This document shows positions 52,502-60,603 of a DNA stretch of 64,000 nt, in pieces. Source of the DNA: Candidatus Gastranaerophilales bacterium. GTDB taxonomy: Bacteria > Cyanobacteriota > Vampirovibrionia > Gastranaerophilales > Gastranaerophilaceae. Below the pieces are notes generated by a model that saw only the letters and a program-made list of their open reading frames with translations, made no database searches and had not been told where the DNA came from. The stretch covers positions 1 through 64,000 of the forward strand of contig CAAGHI010000032.1 of assembly GCA_900769645.1 (NCBI GenBank). Reading direction: 5' to 3'. The first letter of the stretch is position 1; each line of letters begins with the position of its first letter. Made by a program: the position numbers and the translations under genes.

Positions 52502-53464
52502 ATGACTGAACAAACTATTTTAAAAACCGAAAATCTTACAGTTGAATACATTACAAACAAAAGCGTTTTTGGAGAAAAAACAATTATTCATGCAGTCAAT
52601 GGAGTTTCACTCGAGGTAAAAAAAGGTGAAATTCTCGCAATTGCCGGAGAATCAGGTTGTGGGAAATCGACACTTGCAAAAGCGATTATCGGTTTGGAAC
52701 CGGCAAAATCCGGTGAAATTATTTTTGACGGGCAAAATATTTTTTCTTTGAACAAAAAACAGATAAAAGAACTACGCCAACATATTCAAATGGTTTTTCA
52801 AAATCCTTATGCAAGCCTTAATCCAAAAATGAAAATCTTGAATATTTTAAAAGAACCGCTTGAAATTAACACAAAACTTTCAAAAGGTGAGATTTTAAAT
52901 ATAGTTAAAGAAAAAATCAAACTTGTAGGACTTTCAGAAAGCTGCCTGGACTTGTATCCGCACGAGTTTTCCGGTGGTCAAAGGCAAAGAATTGCAATTG
53001 CAAGAGCCTTGGTGCTTAATCCTGAATTTATCTTAGCTGACGAGCCTGTGAGTGCGCTAGATGTAAGTATTCAAGCACAAGTTATAAATTTAATTAAAGA
53101 ACTTAAAGAAAAATTCGGTCTGACATTTCTTTTAATTACCCATGATATGAGCGTAATTGAGTACCTTGCAGATAGAGTTGCCATAATGTATTTGGGAGAA
53201 ATTGTCGAAATCGGCAAGACTTCAGACATCTTTTCAAATCCATTCCACCCATACACCAAAGCGCTTTTAAACTCTGTTCCACAAATGCAATCAAATAAAA
53301 AAAGTTCTAAAAACGTTATGAAAGGCGATCTTCCATCTCCTTCCAATCCACCGAAAGGTTGCAAATTTCACACACGCTGTCCTTACGTTATGGATAAGTG
53401 CAAAACTTGTATCCCTCCGGAAAAAGGAAGCAGTCACAAAGTCAAATGTTTTCTATTTGAATAA
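52502..53464 (+). CDS. oligopeptide/dipeptide ABC transporter ATPase (OppF type)
   Basis: ATPase subunit of 320 aa of a peptide or nickel importer. It has Walker A GESGCGKSTLAK, signature SGGQRQRIAIARA, Walker B FILADEPVSALDVS, and the C-terminal Opp extension with HPYTKALLNSVPQ and the cysteine-containing GCKFHTRCPYVMDKC, which may hold an iron-sulfur cluster. The companion permeases, OppD and binding protein are not adjacent. smpB follows 19 nt later but has its own -10 box. Confidence 0.93.
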   Translation: MTEQTILKTENLTVEYITNKSVFGEKTIIHAVNGVSLEVKKGEILAIAGESGCGKSTLAKAIIGLEPAKSGEIIFDGQNIFSLNKKQIKELRQHIQMVFQNPYASLNPKMKILNILKEPLEINTKLSKGEILNIVKEKIKLVGLSESCLDLYPHEFSGGQRQRIAIARALVLNPEFILADEPVSALDVSIQAQVINLIKELKEKFGLTFLLITHDMSVIEYLADRVAIMYLGEIVEIGKTSDIFSNPFHPYTKALLNSVPQMQSNKKSSKNVMKGDLPSPSNPPKGCKFHTRCPYVMDKCKTCIPPEKGSSHKVKCFLFE

Positions 53465-53471
53465 TCTGTGA

Positions 53472-53477
53472 TATAAT
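53472..53477 (+). promoter_or_regulatory. -10 box TATAAT, 6 nt before smpB ATG
   Basis: TATAAT, cagget-like six bases (caggct), then ATG at 53484. No Shine-Dalgarno; -35 weak. Confidence 0.55.
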
Positions 53478-53483
53478 CAGGCT

Positions 53484-53936
53484 ATGGATAAAAAAGTTAT
53501 TACAACAAACAGAAAAGCTTTCCACGATTTTACGATTTTGGAAAAATATATTGCCGGTATCGTTTTGACAGGTACCGAAATTAAGTCTATCCGCAAAAAC
53601 GCAATTAATCTTAAAGATAGCTTTTGCAAAATTGAGGATAACGAAATTTTCTTGTATAAATGCCACATTTCACCTTATGAACAGGGAAATAGGTTTAATC
53701 ACGATGCAGAACGCACACGAAAACTTCTTATGACTAAAAAGGAAATCTTAAAAATCCAAAACAAAGTAAAACAAGACAGCTATACAATTGTTCCATTGGA
53801 AGTTTTTTTGACTCATGGTTTTGCAAAAGTCGAAATTGGACTTGCAAAAGGGAAAAAGCTTCACGACAAACGAGAAGACATCGCACGCAAAGATCAAAAA
53901 CGCGAAATGGATAGAGCATCAAAAATTAGATATTAG
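53484..53936 (+). CDS. smpB: tmRNA-binding protein SmpB
   Basis: Partner of tmRNA in rescue of stalled ribosomes, 150 aa. It has NRKAFHDFTILEKYIAGIVLTGTEIKSIR, IAPYEQ-like HISPYEQGNRF, and the basic C-terminal tail GKKLHDKREDIARKDQKRE that enters the mRNA channel. The gene is probably leaderless, notable for a translation-rescue factor. The tmRNA gene itself was not found in the window. Confidence 0.97.
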   Translation: MDKKVITTNRKAFHDFTILEKYIAGIVLTGTEIKSIRKNAINLKDSFCKIEDNEIFLYKCHISPYEQGNRFNHDAERTRKLLMTKKEILKIQNKVKQDSYTIVPLEVFLTHGFAKVEIGLAKGKKLHDKREDIARKDQKREMDRASKIRY

Positions 53937-53978
53937 AATGGTTTCAAACTTCATTATTAAAATTTAAGGAAGGTTTAT

Positions 53979-54959
53979 ATGAAAGTAGTAATAATCGGTA
54001 ATGGCGATATGTTAGCCAATTTGATAGAAGGCACACTTGCATCCGGCAATGAAGTCGTTGGAATTATGCGCTATGAACGGATAAAAACACCACCTTTTTT
54101 ATTGCCTTTGCATGACTTTTTTAAAACTTCTTGCGTTTACACTCTCATAAAAGAGAAAAAATTACACGAAATCAGACTTCGTTCCGCAAATTCAAATGCA
54201 TTCAAAAAAGAATTATTAAGACTTAACACAGACATTTTGCTTGTCGGTTCGTGGCCGGAAAAGCTAAAGAAAGAAATTTTTGATATTCCGGTTATTGCCT
54301 CAGTAAATGTCCACCCTTCATTTTTACCAAAATACAGGGGACCAAATCCTTATTTACAAACAATTTTGCATGGCGAAAAAAAATCCGGACTGACTTTTCA
54401 TTTGATAGATGAAAACTTTGACAGAGGTGCAATTTTAGAACAAAAAGAAATTGAAATTCTACCAAATGATACTTCTAAAGAGCTCAAAGCTAGAACAGTT
54501 TTTCAAGCTCGCCAAATGTGCGCAGATATCTTAACAAAACTTGAAAGCGGCTTAATTATTCCGGTTGCTCAAAACGAAAAATTTGCTCAATATTATCCGA
54601 ACGTCAAGCCTATTGATATGATGCTGGATTTTGAAAAAGAGACAGCCGAACAGATTGATGCAAGAATTCGTGCATTCCACCCTTGGTTACCGTGCTATGT
54701 AACCTATGGCAAAAAATATTTTATTCCAAATCCGTATAAATTGAAAATTCTTGATGCGGAATATACAAAGAAAATTTTAGAAAAAAACGAAATTTCTGAG
54801 CCGAAAATCGGAACTATTATTGGTGCACACTACAAATCCAGAACAATAATTATCATGTGCAAGAATGGCAAATCACTAAAAATGGTTGGAGTAAATTTGT
54901 ATGGATTTTTCAATAAACCATTTACAAAAATGTTTATAAAAAATATTAAATTTATTTAG
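53979..54959 (+). CDS. formyltransferase-family protein
   Basis: Protein of 326 aa with the folate-dependent formyltransferase core. It has ASVNVHPSFLPKYRGPNPYLQTI, with Asn and His of the catalytic set, and GLTFHLIDENFDRGAIL with the Asp. The C-terminal part is weakly like the Fmt OB domain. It differs from standard Fmt (no SLLPRWRG; the N-terminal region is diverged), so it may formylate an amino sugar or another amine rather than Met-tRNA. The Shine-Dalgarno is aaggaagg. It overlaps the convergent gene by 8 nt. Confidence 0.8.
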   Translation: MKVVIIGNGDMLANLIEGTLASGNEVVGIMRYERIKTPPFLLPLHDFFKTSCVYTLIKEKKLHEIRLRSANSNAFKKELLRLNTDILLVGSWPEKLKKEIFDIPVIASVNVHPSFLPKYRGPNPYLQTILHGEKKSGLTFHLIDENFDRGAILEQKEIEILPNDTSKELKARTVFQARQMCADILTKLESGLIIPVAQNEKFAQYYPNVKPIDMMLDFEKETAEQIDARIRAFHPWLPCYVTYGKKYFIPNPYKLKILDAEYTKKILEKNEISEPKIGTIIGAHYKSRTIIIMCKNGKSLKMVGVNLYGFFNKPFTKMFIKNIKFI

Positions 54960-55656
54960 CATCAGTAACGTAAGTGCTAACACTATTTGAATTGTATAAA
55001 TTTTTTATGATTTTTACCCAATCTTTATACTTAAAAACGCCACCGAGCCAATTATCTAAAACAACAGAATCAGCATTCAATTTATCATTGCTACCTATTT
55101 TATCCTGAATTAAGACAGCAACATGGTTGCTAATCATATCACCATTTAAAATACTTGCGTACAAGAGATCAGCCTTATAAGCACTTTGCTTTTTATTAAT
55201 CTCGTCAGCTGTAACACAAGCAATATCCGTACAATTACCTATTTTTCGTTCTTGCATTCTTTTTCTCAAACTTTTGGCGTAATTGCCTTCTTGCCTGCAC
55301 TCTTTACGCATCTTATTAATATTATCACCTAAGGCGGAATCAAAAAATGGCGAATTTTCATCAAGAACCAGTTGTTGCATTGAACTTGATTTTATAATTC
55401 CAAAATCTTTTACAAAACTTTTTCTACAATCAGATGCAAAATTCAATTTGCTTGAATTTTGCAGACGAATATTGCTCAAATCATATTTCATAACCAAATT
55501 TTTTAATCCAAGATATTTTGGAGCTGAAAAATATGTTGGGAAACTGTTCTTACAATCATTTCCCTTTAGTTCAAAGAACTGAAATTTTTCAGTAGGAGAA
55601 GCTGATTGGCTTGTATTAAAATTATTATTTATGCAAAAAACTTCATCAATCCTCAT
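54952..55656 (-). CDS. hypothetical protein with papain-like Cys-His-Asp pattern
   Basis: Protein of 234 aa if started at the ATG at 55656, 5 nt after the shared TTTATA element. The N-terminus is Asn-rich, followed by FQFFELKGND. The C-terminal third has GNCTDIACVTADE (Cys142), ISNHVAVLIQD (His178) and SVVLDNWLGG (Asp201), the order and hydrophobic context of papain-fold cysteine proteases, transglutaminase-like enzymes or toxin deamidases. This is a motif-based inference. A longer start at 55701 is possible: an aaggag-led 7-codon frame (55721 to 55698) ends in ATGA overlapping that ATG. Confidence 0.7.
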   Translation of the reverse strand: MRIDEVFCINNNFNTSQSASPTEKFQFFELKGNDCKNSFPTYFSAPKYLGLKNLVMKYDLSNIRLQNSSKLNFASDCRKSFVKDFGIIKSSSMQQLVLDENSPFFDSALGDNINKMRKECRQEGNYAKSLRKRMQERKIGNCTDIACVTADEINKKQSAYKADLLYASILNGDMISNHVAVLIQDKIGSNDKLNADSVVLDNWLGGVFKYKDWVKIIKNLYNSNSVSTYVTDAK

Positions 55657-55690
55657 AGTATTATAAAAACATTTAACAAAGAAAAATTGC
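55657..55690 (-). promoter_or_regulatory. shared promoter-like element, copy 3
   Basis: On the minus strand GCAATT (55685-55690) is 17 nt from TTTATA, then 5 nt to ATG. The conserved strings are GCAATTTTT and GTTTTTATA. Confidence 0.55.
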
Positions 55691-55731
55691 TTTGTTTTCA
55701 TTTAAATAATTCATTAACCATAGCTATCTCC

Positions 55732-56298
55732 TTATTTTATATAATTTTCTATCACAATTTTCGCTTTATTTAAATTTTTTAAACCAATAATTCTATGAAA
55801 TGTTTTATTGTCTTTTAATTTTATTAACAGTTCTGGCAAAAACAATGATTTACACAATTTTACAGATTGTATGGTTTCATATTTAATAAAAAATGATTCT
55901 TTAAACATACAACTCAATATTTTATATGGACAAATTACCCTAATACATTTATCGGTCAAAATATATGTTATATTAAATCTAAAAAACACCCCGTATAATC
56001 CAATAACAAAAGCAATTATATAAATCCACAATGTTGTACTTGTAACTTGCCTTATAGAAGTTAGATTATTAAAGATGAAAAAAGGTAAAATGAATGAACC
56101 TAAAAAAGCCCCTGCTAAAAAAGCTACAATTATACTTGATATAATACCACTTTTAATACAATATATTGGAGTTTCCTCAGGATATAAAAATTTACATCTT
56201 TTCATAGACGTAGTTTTTGAATAAATAAAAAAAGGTGTAAATAAAAACACAAATATTATCCCTGTTATTACCCCTAATAGATTAGTTAAATATGTCAT
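55732..56298 (-). CDS. hypothetical membrane protein with PH-like C-terminus
   Basis: Protein of 188 aa with four hydrophobic segments (about 5-27, 48-62, 65-78 and 88-108). A C-terminal 80-residue beta-rich part resembles bacterial PH domains (YILTDKCIRVICPYK, then FFIKYETIQSVKLCKS and LIKLKDNKTFHRIIGL). The role is unknown. The Shine-Dalgarno is ggag. It lies next to the papain-like gene on the same strand. Confidence 0.72.
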   Translation of the reverse strand: MTYLTNLLGVITGIIFVFLFTPFFIYSKTTSMKRCKFLYPEETPIYCIKSGIISSIIVAFLAGAFLGSFILPFFIFNNLTSIRQVTSTTLWIYIIAFVIGLYGVFFRFNITYILTDKCIRVICPYKILSCMFKESFFIKYETIQSVKLCKSLFLPELLIKLKDNKTFHRIIGLKNLNKAKIVIENYIK

Positions 56299-56342
56299 TT
56301 ACACTCCACAACTGCTCTATACATGTTCTTATTATACAAATA

Positions 56343-56365
56343 AAGCATACCATAAAGGAATGCTT
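56343..56365 (-). terminator. hairpin after tRNA-His
   Basis: On the minus strand aagcattcc pairs with ggtatgctt (one mismatch) and a short T-run follows, placing a terminator about 10 nt beyond the tRNA. Confidence 0.6.
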
Positions 56366-56374
56366 CTACTAAAA

Positions 56375-56451
56375 TGGGGCGGGAGATGGGATTCGAACCC
56401 ATGCATATCGGAACCACAATCCGAGGTCTTAACCACTTGACGACACCCGCC
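56375..56451 (-). tRNA. tRNA-His (GTG)
   Basis: A full cloverleaf reads on the minus strand. The G-1 unique to tRNA-His is at 56451 and pairs with C73. The D arm is gtc...gac, the anticodon loop ttgtggt has GTG, the T arm is atggg-ttcgaat-cccat, and CCA is encoded (56375-56377). One U-U mismatch is present in the acceptor stem (positions 6 and 67). Confidence 0.93.
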
Positions 56452-56510
56452 ATATATTCTTGTTACTTTTCTATGGTAACACAAACAATCTTTAAATCAA
56501 GAGTTTTTAT

Positions 56511-56542
56511 AAAAAAAGTTCGCCATTTCTGACGAACTTTTT
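56511..56542 (-). terminator. terminator of the RpaB-like gene
   Basis: aaaaagttcg (56513-56522) pairs with cgaacttttt (56533-56542), with T-run on the minus strand. Confidence 0.85.
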
Positions 56543-56548
56543 AATTTC

Positions 56549-57304
56549 TTAGCTAATTCTTTGGAACATATAACCAATTCCACGAGCTGTTAATATCAAC
56601 TCAGGATTTGCAGGATCTGCTTCCAACTTAGAACGCAATCTTGAAATGTGAACGTCAACAACCCTTGTATCAATTCTATGATCAGGCGGATAAGCCCAAA
56701 CATGTTGCAAAATTTCGTTTCTAGAGAATGCTTGACCAGAATTATTAACCAACAATTCTAACAAACTAAATTCCATTCCAGTAAGTCTGATACGTTCATT
56801 CTTTCTGTAAACCTGACGACGAGCAGTATCAATTTTAATATTACCAGTCGTAATAACATTCTTCGCAACTTTTCCGGTAGGAGCAGCTGTTTCCCTGTTA
56901 TTAGTTCTTCTTAATACAGCCTTAACACGAGCTTCCAATTCTTTAGGGCTGAAAGGTTTGATAACATAGTCATCAGCACCAAGTTCAAGTCCTGTAATTC
57001 TTTCAGAAACGTCGCCAAGAGCTGTAAGAATAATAATAGGAACATCAGATGTTCTTCTAATTTCTCTTGTAACACCATAACCGTCCATCTTAGGCATCAT
57101 TACATCAAGAACAACCAAATCAGGATTATATTTATTGAATGCATTTACAGCTTCTTCACCATCTTGAGCTGTATAAACATCGTAACCAACCATCTTTAAT
57201 CTTGTTTCCAAAATACGTCTGATACTAGCTTCATCATCAGCTAAAAGTATTCTTTGACGATCTTCTGTTTCATTAGGCATTTCAGCATTTTCAGTCATAG
57301 TCAT
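56549..57304 (-). CDS. RpaB-like OmpR-family response regulator
   Basis: Response regulator of 251 aa. The receiver has ADDEASIRRILETRLKMVGY and phosphoacceptor Asp67 in VVLDVMMPKMDGYGV. The ITGLELGADDYVIKPFSPKELEARV segment is nearly that of cyanobacterial RpaB (Ycf27), followed by a winged-helix DNA-binding domain (HVWAYPPDHRIDTRVVDVHISRLR). In cyanobacteria RpaB controls photosystem and high-light genes. A photosynthesis-free relative keeping it suggests an older role in redox or envelope control. No histidine kinase is adjacent. The Shine-Dalgarno is aaaggaa. The 57305-57486 gap is very AT-rich and holds its promoter region; no unambiguous boxes were seen. Confidence 0.9.
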   Translation of the reverse strand: MTMTENAEMPNETEDRQRILLADDEASIRRILETRLKMVGYDVYTAQDGEEAVNAFNKYNPDLVVLDVMMPKMDGYGVTREIRRTSDVPIIILTALGDVSERITGLELGADDYVIKPFSPKELEARVKAVLRRTNNRETAAPTGKVAKNVITTGNIKIDTARRQVYRKNERIRLTGMEFSLLELLVNNSGQAFSRNEILQHVWAYPPDHRIDTRVVDVHISRLRSKLEADPANPELILTARGIGYMFQRIS

Positions 57305-57486
57305 CTTTTTCCTTTGTTGTACAATCTACACCTTAATAATAGCACAAATATAAAATATTACAAAATATTGATTTTTTTTAATTTTTTTAAATATTTGTAT
57401 ATATATATTAAATTATTTTTCGAAAAATTGCAAGTACTTTTATATACTTTTTTGAAAAATTTTTGAACTTTTTCTGAAAACATCAT

Positions 57487-58218
57487 CTAAGCAGAATGTG
57501 CCACAATATCTTTAAAACGTTCTAAATCTTCTGCAGTATCAATACCAACCGGCACAAAATCAACTACTGATGTTTTGATTGTCATACCGTTCTGCAAAGC
57601 TCGCAATTGTTCCAAACTTTCGGCCTGTTCATAAGTAGATTGTGGAAGTTCCGTCATTTTTATCAAAGCTTCCCTTTTGTATCCGTAAATTCCTAAATGT
57701 CCGAAAAATTCAGCTTTACCTTGATTTCTTTCAAACGGAATTTTAGAGCGTGAAAAATACATTGCAAAACCATTACAATTAACAATACATTTGACCAAGT
57801 TTGGATTTTCAGCCTCTTCAGGCGTGATTTTTCTAATAAGAGTCGAAATATCAGCTGTTTTATCAAATTTAACATTCTTTGCAACTTCGTCAATGCTTTC
57901 AGGTTTAATCAAAGGTTCATCGCCTTGAAGATTTACAATATATGCAATTTCAGGGTGTCGTATAACAACTTCTTTAATTCTATCAGAGCCACATTTGTGT
58001 TCAGTTGATGTCATTTCAACATTACCGCCAAAAGCCTTAACCGCATTAAAAATTCTTTCGTCATCAGTTGCAACAATAATTAAATCCGCAAGTTTAGCCT
58101 GCTGAGCTTTTTCATAAACCCATTGAATAATAGGCTTACCTTCAACCTCTATTAACGGTTTCCCTTCCAATCTGCTTGAACCGTAACGTGCCGGAATAAT
58201 TATTGCTGTTTTAGACAT
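57487..58218 (-). CDS. kdsB: CMP-KDO synthetase
   Basis: Activates 3-deoxy-D-manno-octulosonate with CTP for the lipopolysaccharide core. It is 243 aa. It has AIIIPARYGSSRLEGKPLIEVEGKPII, VATDDERI, CGSDRIKEVV and NLQGDEPLIKPE. Its presence is direct evidence of a KDO-containing outer membrane. The Shine-Dalgarno is aaggag. It overlaps the 3' end of the small membrane protein gene by 8 nt, last in the acc-prmA operon. Confidence 0.96.
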   Translation of the reverse strand: MSKTAIIIPARYGSSRLEGKPLIEVEGKPIIQWVYEKAQQAKLADLIIVATDDERIFNAVKAFGGNVEMTSTEHKCGSDRIKEVVIRHPEIAYIVNLQGDEPLIKPESIDEVAKNVKFDKTADISTLIRKITPEEAENPNLVKCIVNCNGFAMYFSRSKIPFERNQGKAEFFGHLGIYGYKREALIKMTELPQSTYEQAESLEQLRALQNGMTIKTSVVDFVPVGIDTAEDLERFKDIVAHSA

Positions 58219-58705
58219 TATTACACTCCTTTATATAATTCTTTAAATATTCACAATCTTTTTTATTTATTAGAAACTGTAAAGAACAAATTTTTGAAAA
58301 AACAATCAAATCCGTTCTAGGTTTTGTAATTCTTTTCCACAAGATTTCTTCATAACTCTCAGTGTTAAGGAAAGAAATATATTTCTTATTAAAATCATTT
58401 ATCAATAACGCTTTCCCACAACAATTCAAAACAAAAAATTTTTGAAAAACCAACAGTTTTACAGAAATACTTTGTTGATAATCAGTGCCATAACATTTCG
58501 TTTCATTTCCAAACCTAATTAACGTTAATCCAATTGTTTTAACAGGTTTACCAAAATCCTTTACCAACATTGAATAATTATCAGGGAAATGCTTACTAAT
58601 AACAATTCGAGTAATAATATAAAAAACAAAATTAAAACCCAAAATCAAAATTAGAATAAACCCAACACTAAGTATTAAAGATACAAACTCAAAAGGAACG
58701 TTCAT
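58211..58705 (-). CDS. hypothetical protein with one N-terminal membrane helix
   Basis: Protein of 164 aa with a hydrophobic helix at about 8-32. A soluble C-terminal part follows, with a beta-rich pattern (SISVKLLVFQKFFVLNCC) and several Cys, somewhat like the PH-like protein at 55732-56298. No family was recognised. The ATG at 58705 overlaps the prmA stop (ATGA) and follows aaaggaag. It is embedded in the operon between prmA and kdsB. Confidence 0.75.
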   Translation of the reverse strand: MNVPFEFVSLILSVGFILILILGFNFVFYIITRIVISKHFPDNYSMLVKDFGKPVKTIGLTLIRFGNETKCYGTDYQQSISVKLLVFQKFFVLNCCGKALLINDFNKKYISFLNTESYEEILWKRITKPRTDLIVFSKICSLQFLINKKDCEYLKNYIKECNNV

Positions 58706-59634
58706 ACTTCCTTTCTGACAACAAAAGAAGTCCATTGATCCTGATGAATTTCTTCTATAATTTCTAAATTTTCTCTTTTTATAGCCTCTAAAACGACAGG
58801 CTTTTTCTCATCTAAAATCCCTGAAAGCGACATTATTGCACCACTTTTCATAATATTTTTTAAATCACCCATAATTTCAGAAAGCACATTATGCAAAATA
58901 TTTGCACAAACAAAATCAAATTTTTCTTGAATTTTATCAGCAGTATTGAGTTCAAAGTAACACCCCTCACCCGAATTTGGCTCAGAAAGAAGAGTTACGC
59001 CATTTTTCATTGCATTTTCTTTGGCGACATCAATAACATCTTCATCAATATCGCAACCATGAACATAAGATGCACCGAATTTCTTTGCACAAATCGATAA
59101 AATTCCAGAACCCATGCCGATATCAGCGACTTTGTCGCCTTTTTTCATGTACTTTTCAAGAGCTTTCATACAAAGTTGAGTTGTCTGATGAGTTCCGGTA
59201 CCAAAAGCACACCCCGGCTCTAATCTTATAACAACTTCGCCTTCTTTATCCTCATAGCTTAGCCAATCAGGAACTATAACAATTTTGTCGGTAACACGTG
59301 TGATATCCCACTTTTCTTTCCATTTTTTAGACCAATCTTCATTTGGCTTGTTAGAAATTACGTATTCCCAACTTCCAAGCTCTTCATCAGAAAGTCCGCG
59401 AGATTTCAATAATTCACGCTCAGATTTAAGCAGTTGCTCCAAATTTTGCGGTTCTTCCGTCAAAAAGACTTTCAATGTTCCTTCTGTTGTGGAAATCATC
59501 TCCAAGTCTTTATAAGCCTCTTCCGCCAACACGACACCCTCACAAGGAAGATTTTCAAAACAGAATTCTGCAACAATATCTTCCAAGTCAGGATCAATCT
59601 TTATTTGGAGTTCCCAATAATCAGTTTGACTCAC
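58702..59634 (-). CDS. prmA: ribosomal protein L11 methyltransferase
   Basis: SAM-dependent trimethylation of ribosomal protein L11, 310 aa. The N-terminal substrate domain (WELQIKIDPDLED) leads to PGCAFGTGTHQTTQLC, motif I VADIGMGSGILSICAKKFGA and the NPPY-like VCANILHNVL. It starts with GTG at 59634 after gaggaa. It lies 12 nt after accA. Confidence 0.93.
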   Translation of the reverse strand: MSQTDYWELQIKIDPDLEDIVAEFCFENLPCEGVVLAEEAYKDLEMISTTEGTLKVFLTEEPQNLEQLLKSERELLKSRGLSDEELGSWEYVISNKPNEDWSKKWKEKWDITRVTDKIVIVPDWLSYEDKEGEVVIRLEPGCAFGTGTHQTTQLCMKALEKYMKKGDKVADIGMGSGILSICAKKFGASYVHGCDIDEDVIDVAKENAMKNGVTLLSEPNSGEGCYFELNTADKIQEKFDFVCANILHNVLSEIMGDLKNIMKSGAIMSLSGILDEKKPVVLEAIKRENLEIIEEIHQDQWTSFVVRKEV

Positions 59635-59646
59635 TTTGAAATTCCT

Positions 59647-60603
59647 CTAACCTTCTAAGAAAGCACCCATTTTTCTGTATTTTTGATAACGCTGTTCTTT
59701 CAAGTCATTTACAGAAAGTTTTTCTAGTTCTTCAATGCTTTCCAAGATCGTTTTCTTCATGTTTTCAGAAACTTCATCGTAATTAGTATGAGCTCCGCCA
59801 ACAGGTTCAGCAATTTCACCGTCAATAATATCAAATTTCATTAAGTCTTTTGCTGTAATTTTTAATGCATCAGCAGCATCAGAAGCTTTTGTAGCATCTC
59901 TCCACAAAATAGATGCACAGCCTTCCGGAGAAATTACTGTGTAATAAGCGTGTTCAAGCAAGAATACTTTATCTGCAACGCCAAGACCTAACGCACCACC
60001 TGAGCAGCCTTCACCTGTAATAATTGCAACGATCGGAACATTTAATTTTGCCATTTCACGAAGGTTTACGGCAATTGCACCACCTTGGTTAGTTTCCTCA
60101 GCACTAATCCCAGGATATGCACCCGGAGTATCAATCAAAGTTACTATCGGAATATTGAATTTGCTTGCATGTTTAAACAATCTCAAAGCTTTTCTGTATC
60201 CTTGCGGTTGAGGCATACCAAAATTATATTCCAAATTTTCCTTAGTCGATTTTCCTTTCATTGTACCTATAATCATAACAGGACGACCGTCAATTTTAGC
60301 CAAACCACCAATAATTGCTCTATCGTCCATGCCTTCTCTATCGCCATGAAGTTCAACAAAATCTGTACAAATATGATTTACATAATCCAAAAAATTTGGG
60401 CGTTCAGGGTGTCTAGCAATTTGAAGCTTTTGAGAAGGTTTCAAATTTGAATACAATTCTTTTCTGTAATCTTCTGCTTGTTGTTCAAAAGTTTCAATTT
60501 CTTTGTTTAAATCCATGCCTGACTCCACACTTATTTTTTTTAGTTCTTCAATTTTTTCCTGAATTTCCATAATGGGTTTTTCAAAATCTAAAACTGCTGA
60601 CAT
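59647..60603 (-). CDS. accA: acetyl-CoA carboxylase carboxyltransferase subunit alpha
   Basis: Alpha half of the carboxyltransferase that makes malonyl-CoA for fatty-acid synthesis. It is 318 aa. It has RPNFLDYVNHICTDFVELHGDR, IVTLIDTPGAYPGISAEE and GEGCSGGALGLGVAD, the last forming the oxyanion site. The start overlaps the accD stop by one base (TAATG), so translation is coupled. Confidence 0.97.
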   Translation of the reverse strand: MSAVLDFEKPIMEIQEKIEELKKISVESGMDLNKEIETFEQQAEDYRKELYSNLKPSQKLQIARHPERPNFLDYVNHICTDFVELHGDREGMDDRAIIGGLAKIDGRPVMIIGTMKGKSTKENLEYNFGMPQPQGYRKALRLFKHASKFNIPIVTLIDTPGAYPGISAEETNQGGAIAVNLREMAKLNVPIVAIITGEGCSGGALGLGVADKVFLLEHAYYTVISPEGCASILWRDATKASDAADALKITAKDLMKFDIIDGEIAEPVGGAHTNYDEVSENMKKTILESIEELEKLSVNDLKEQRYQKYRKMGAFLEG

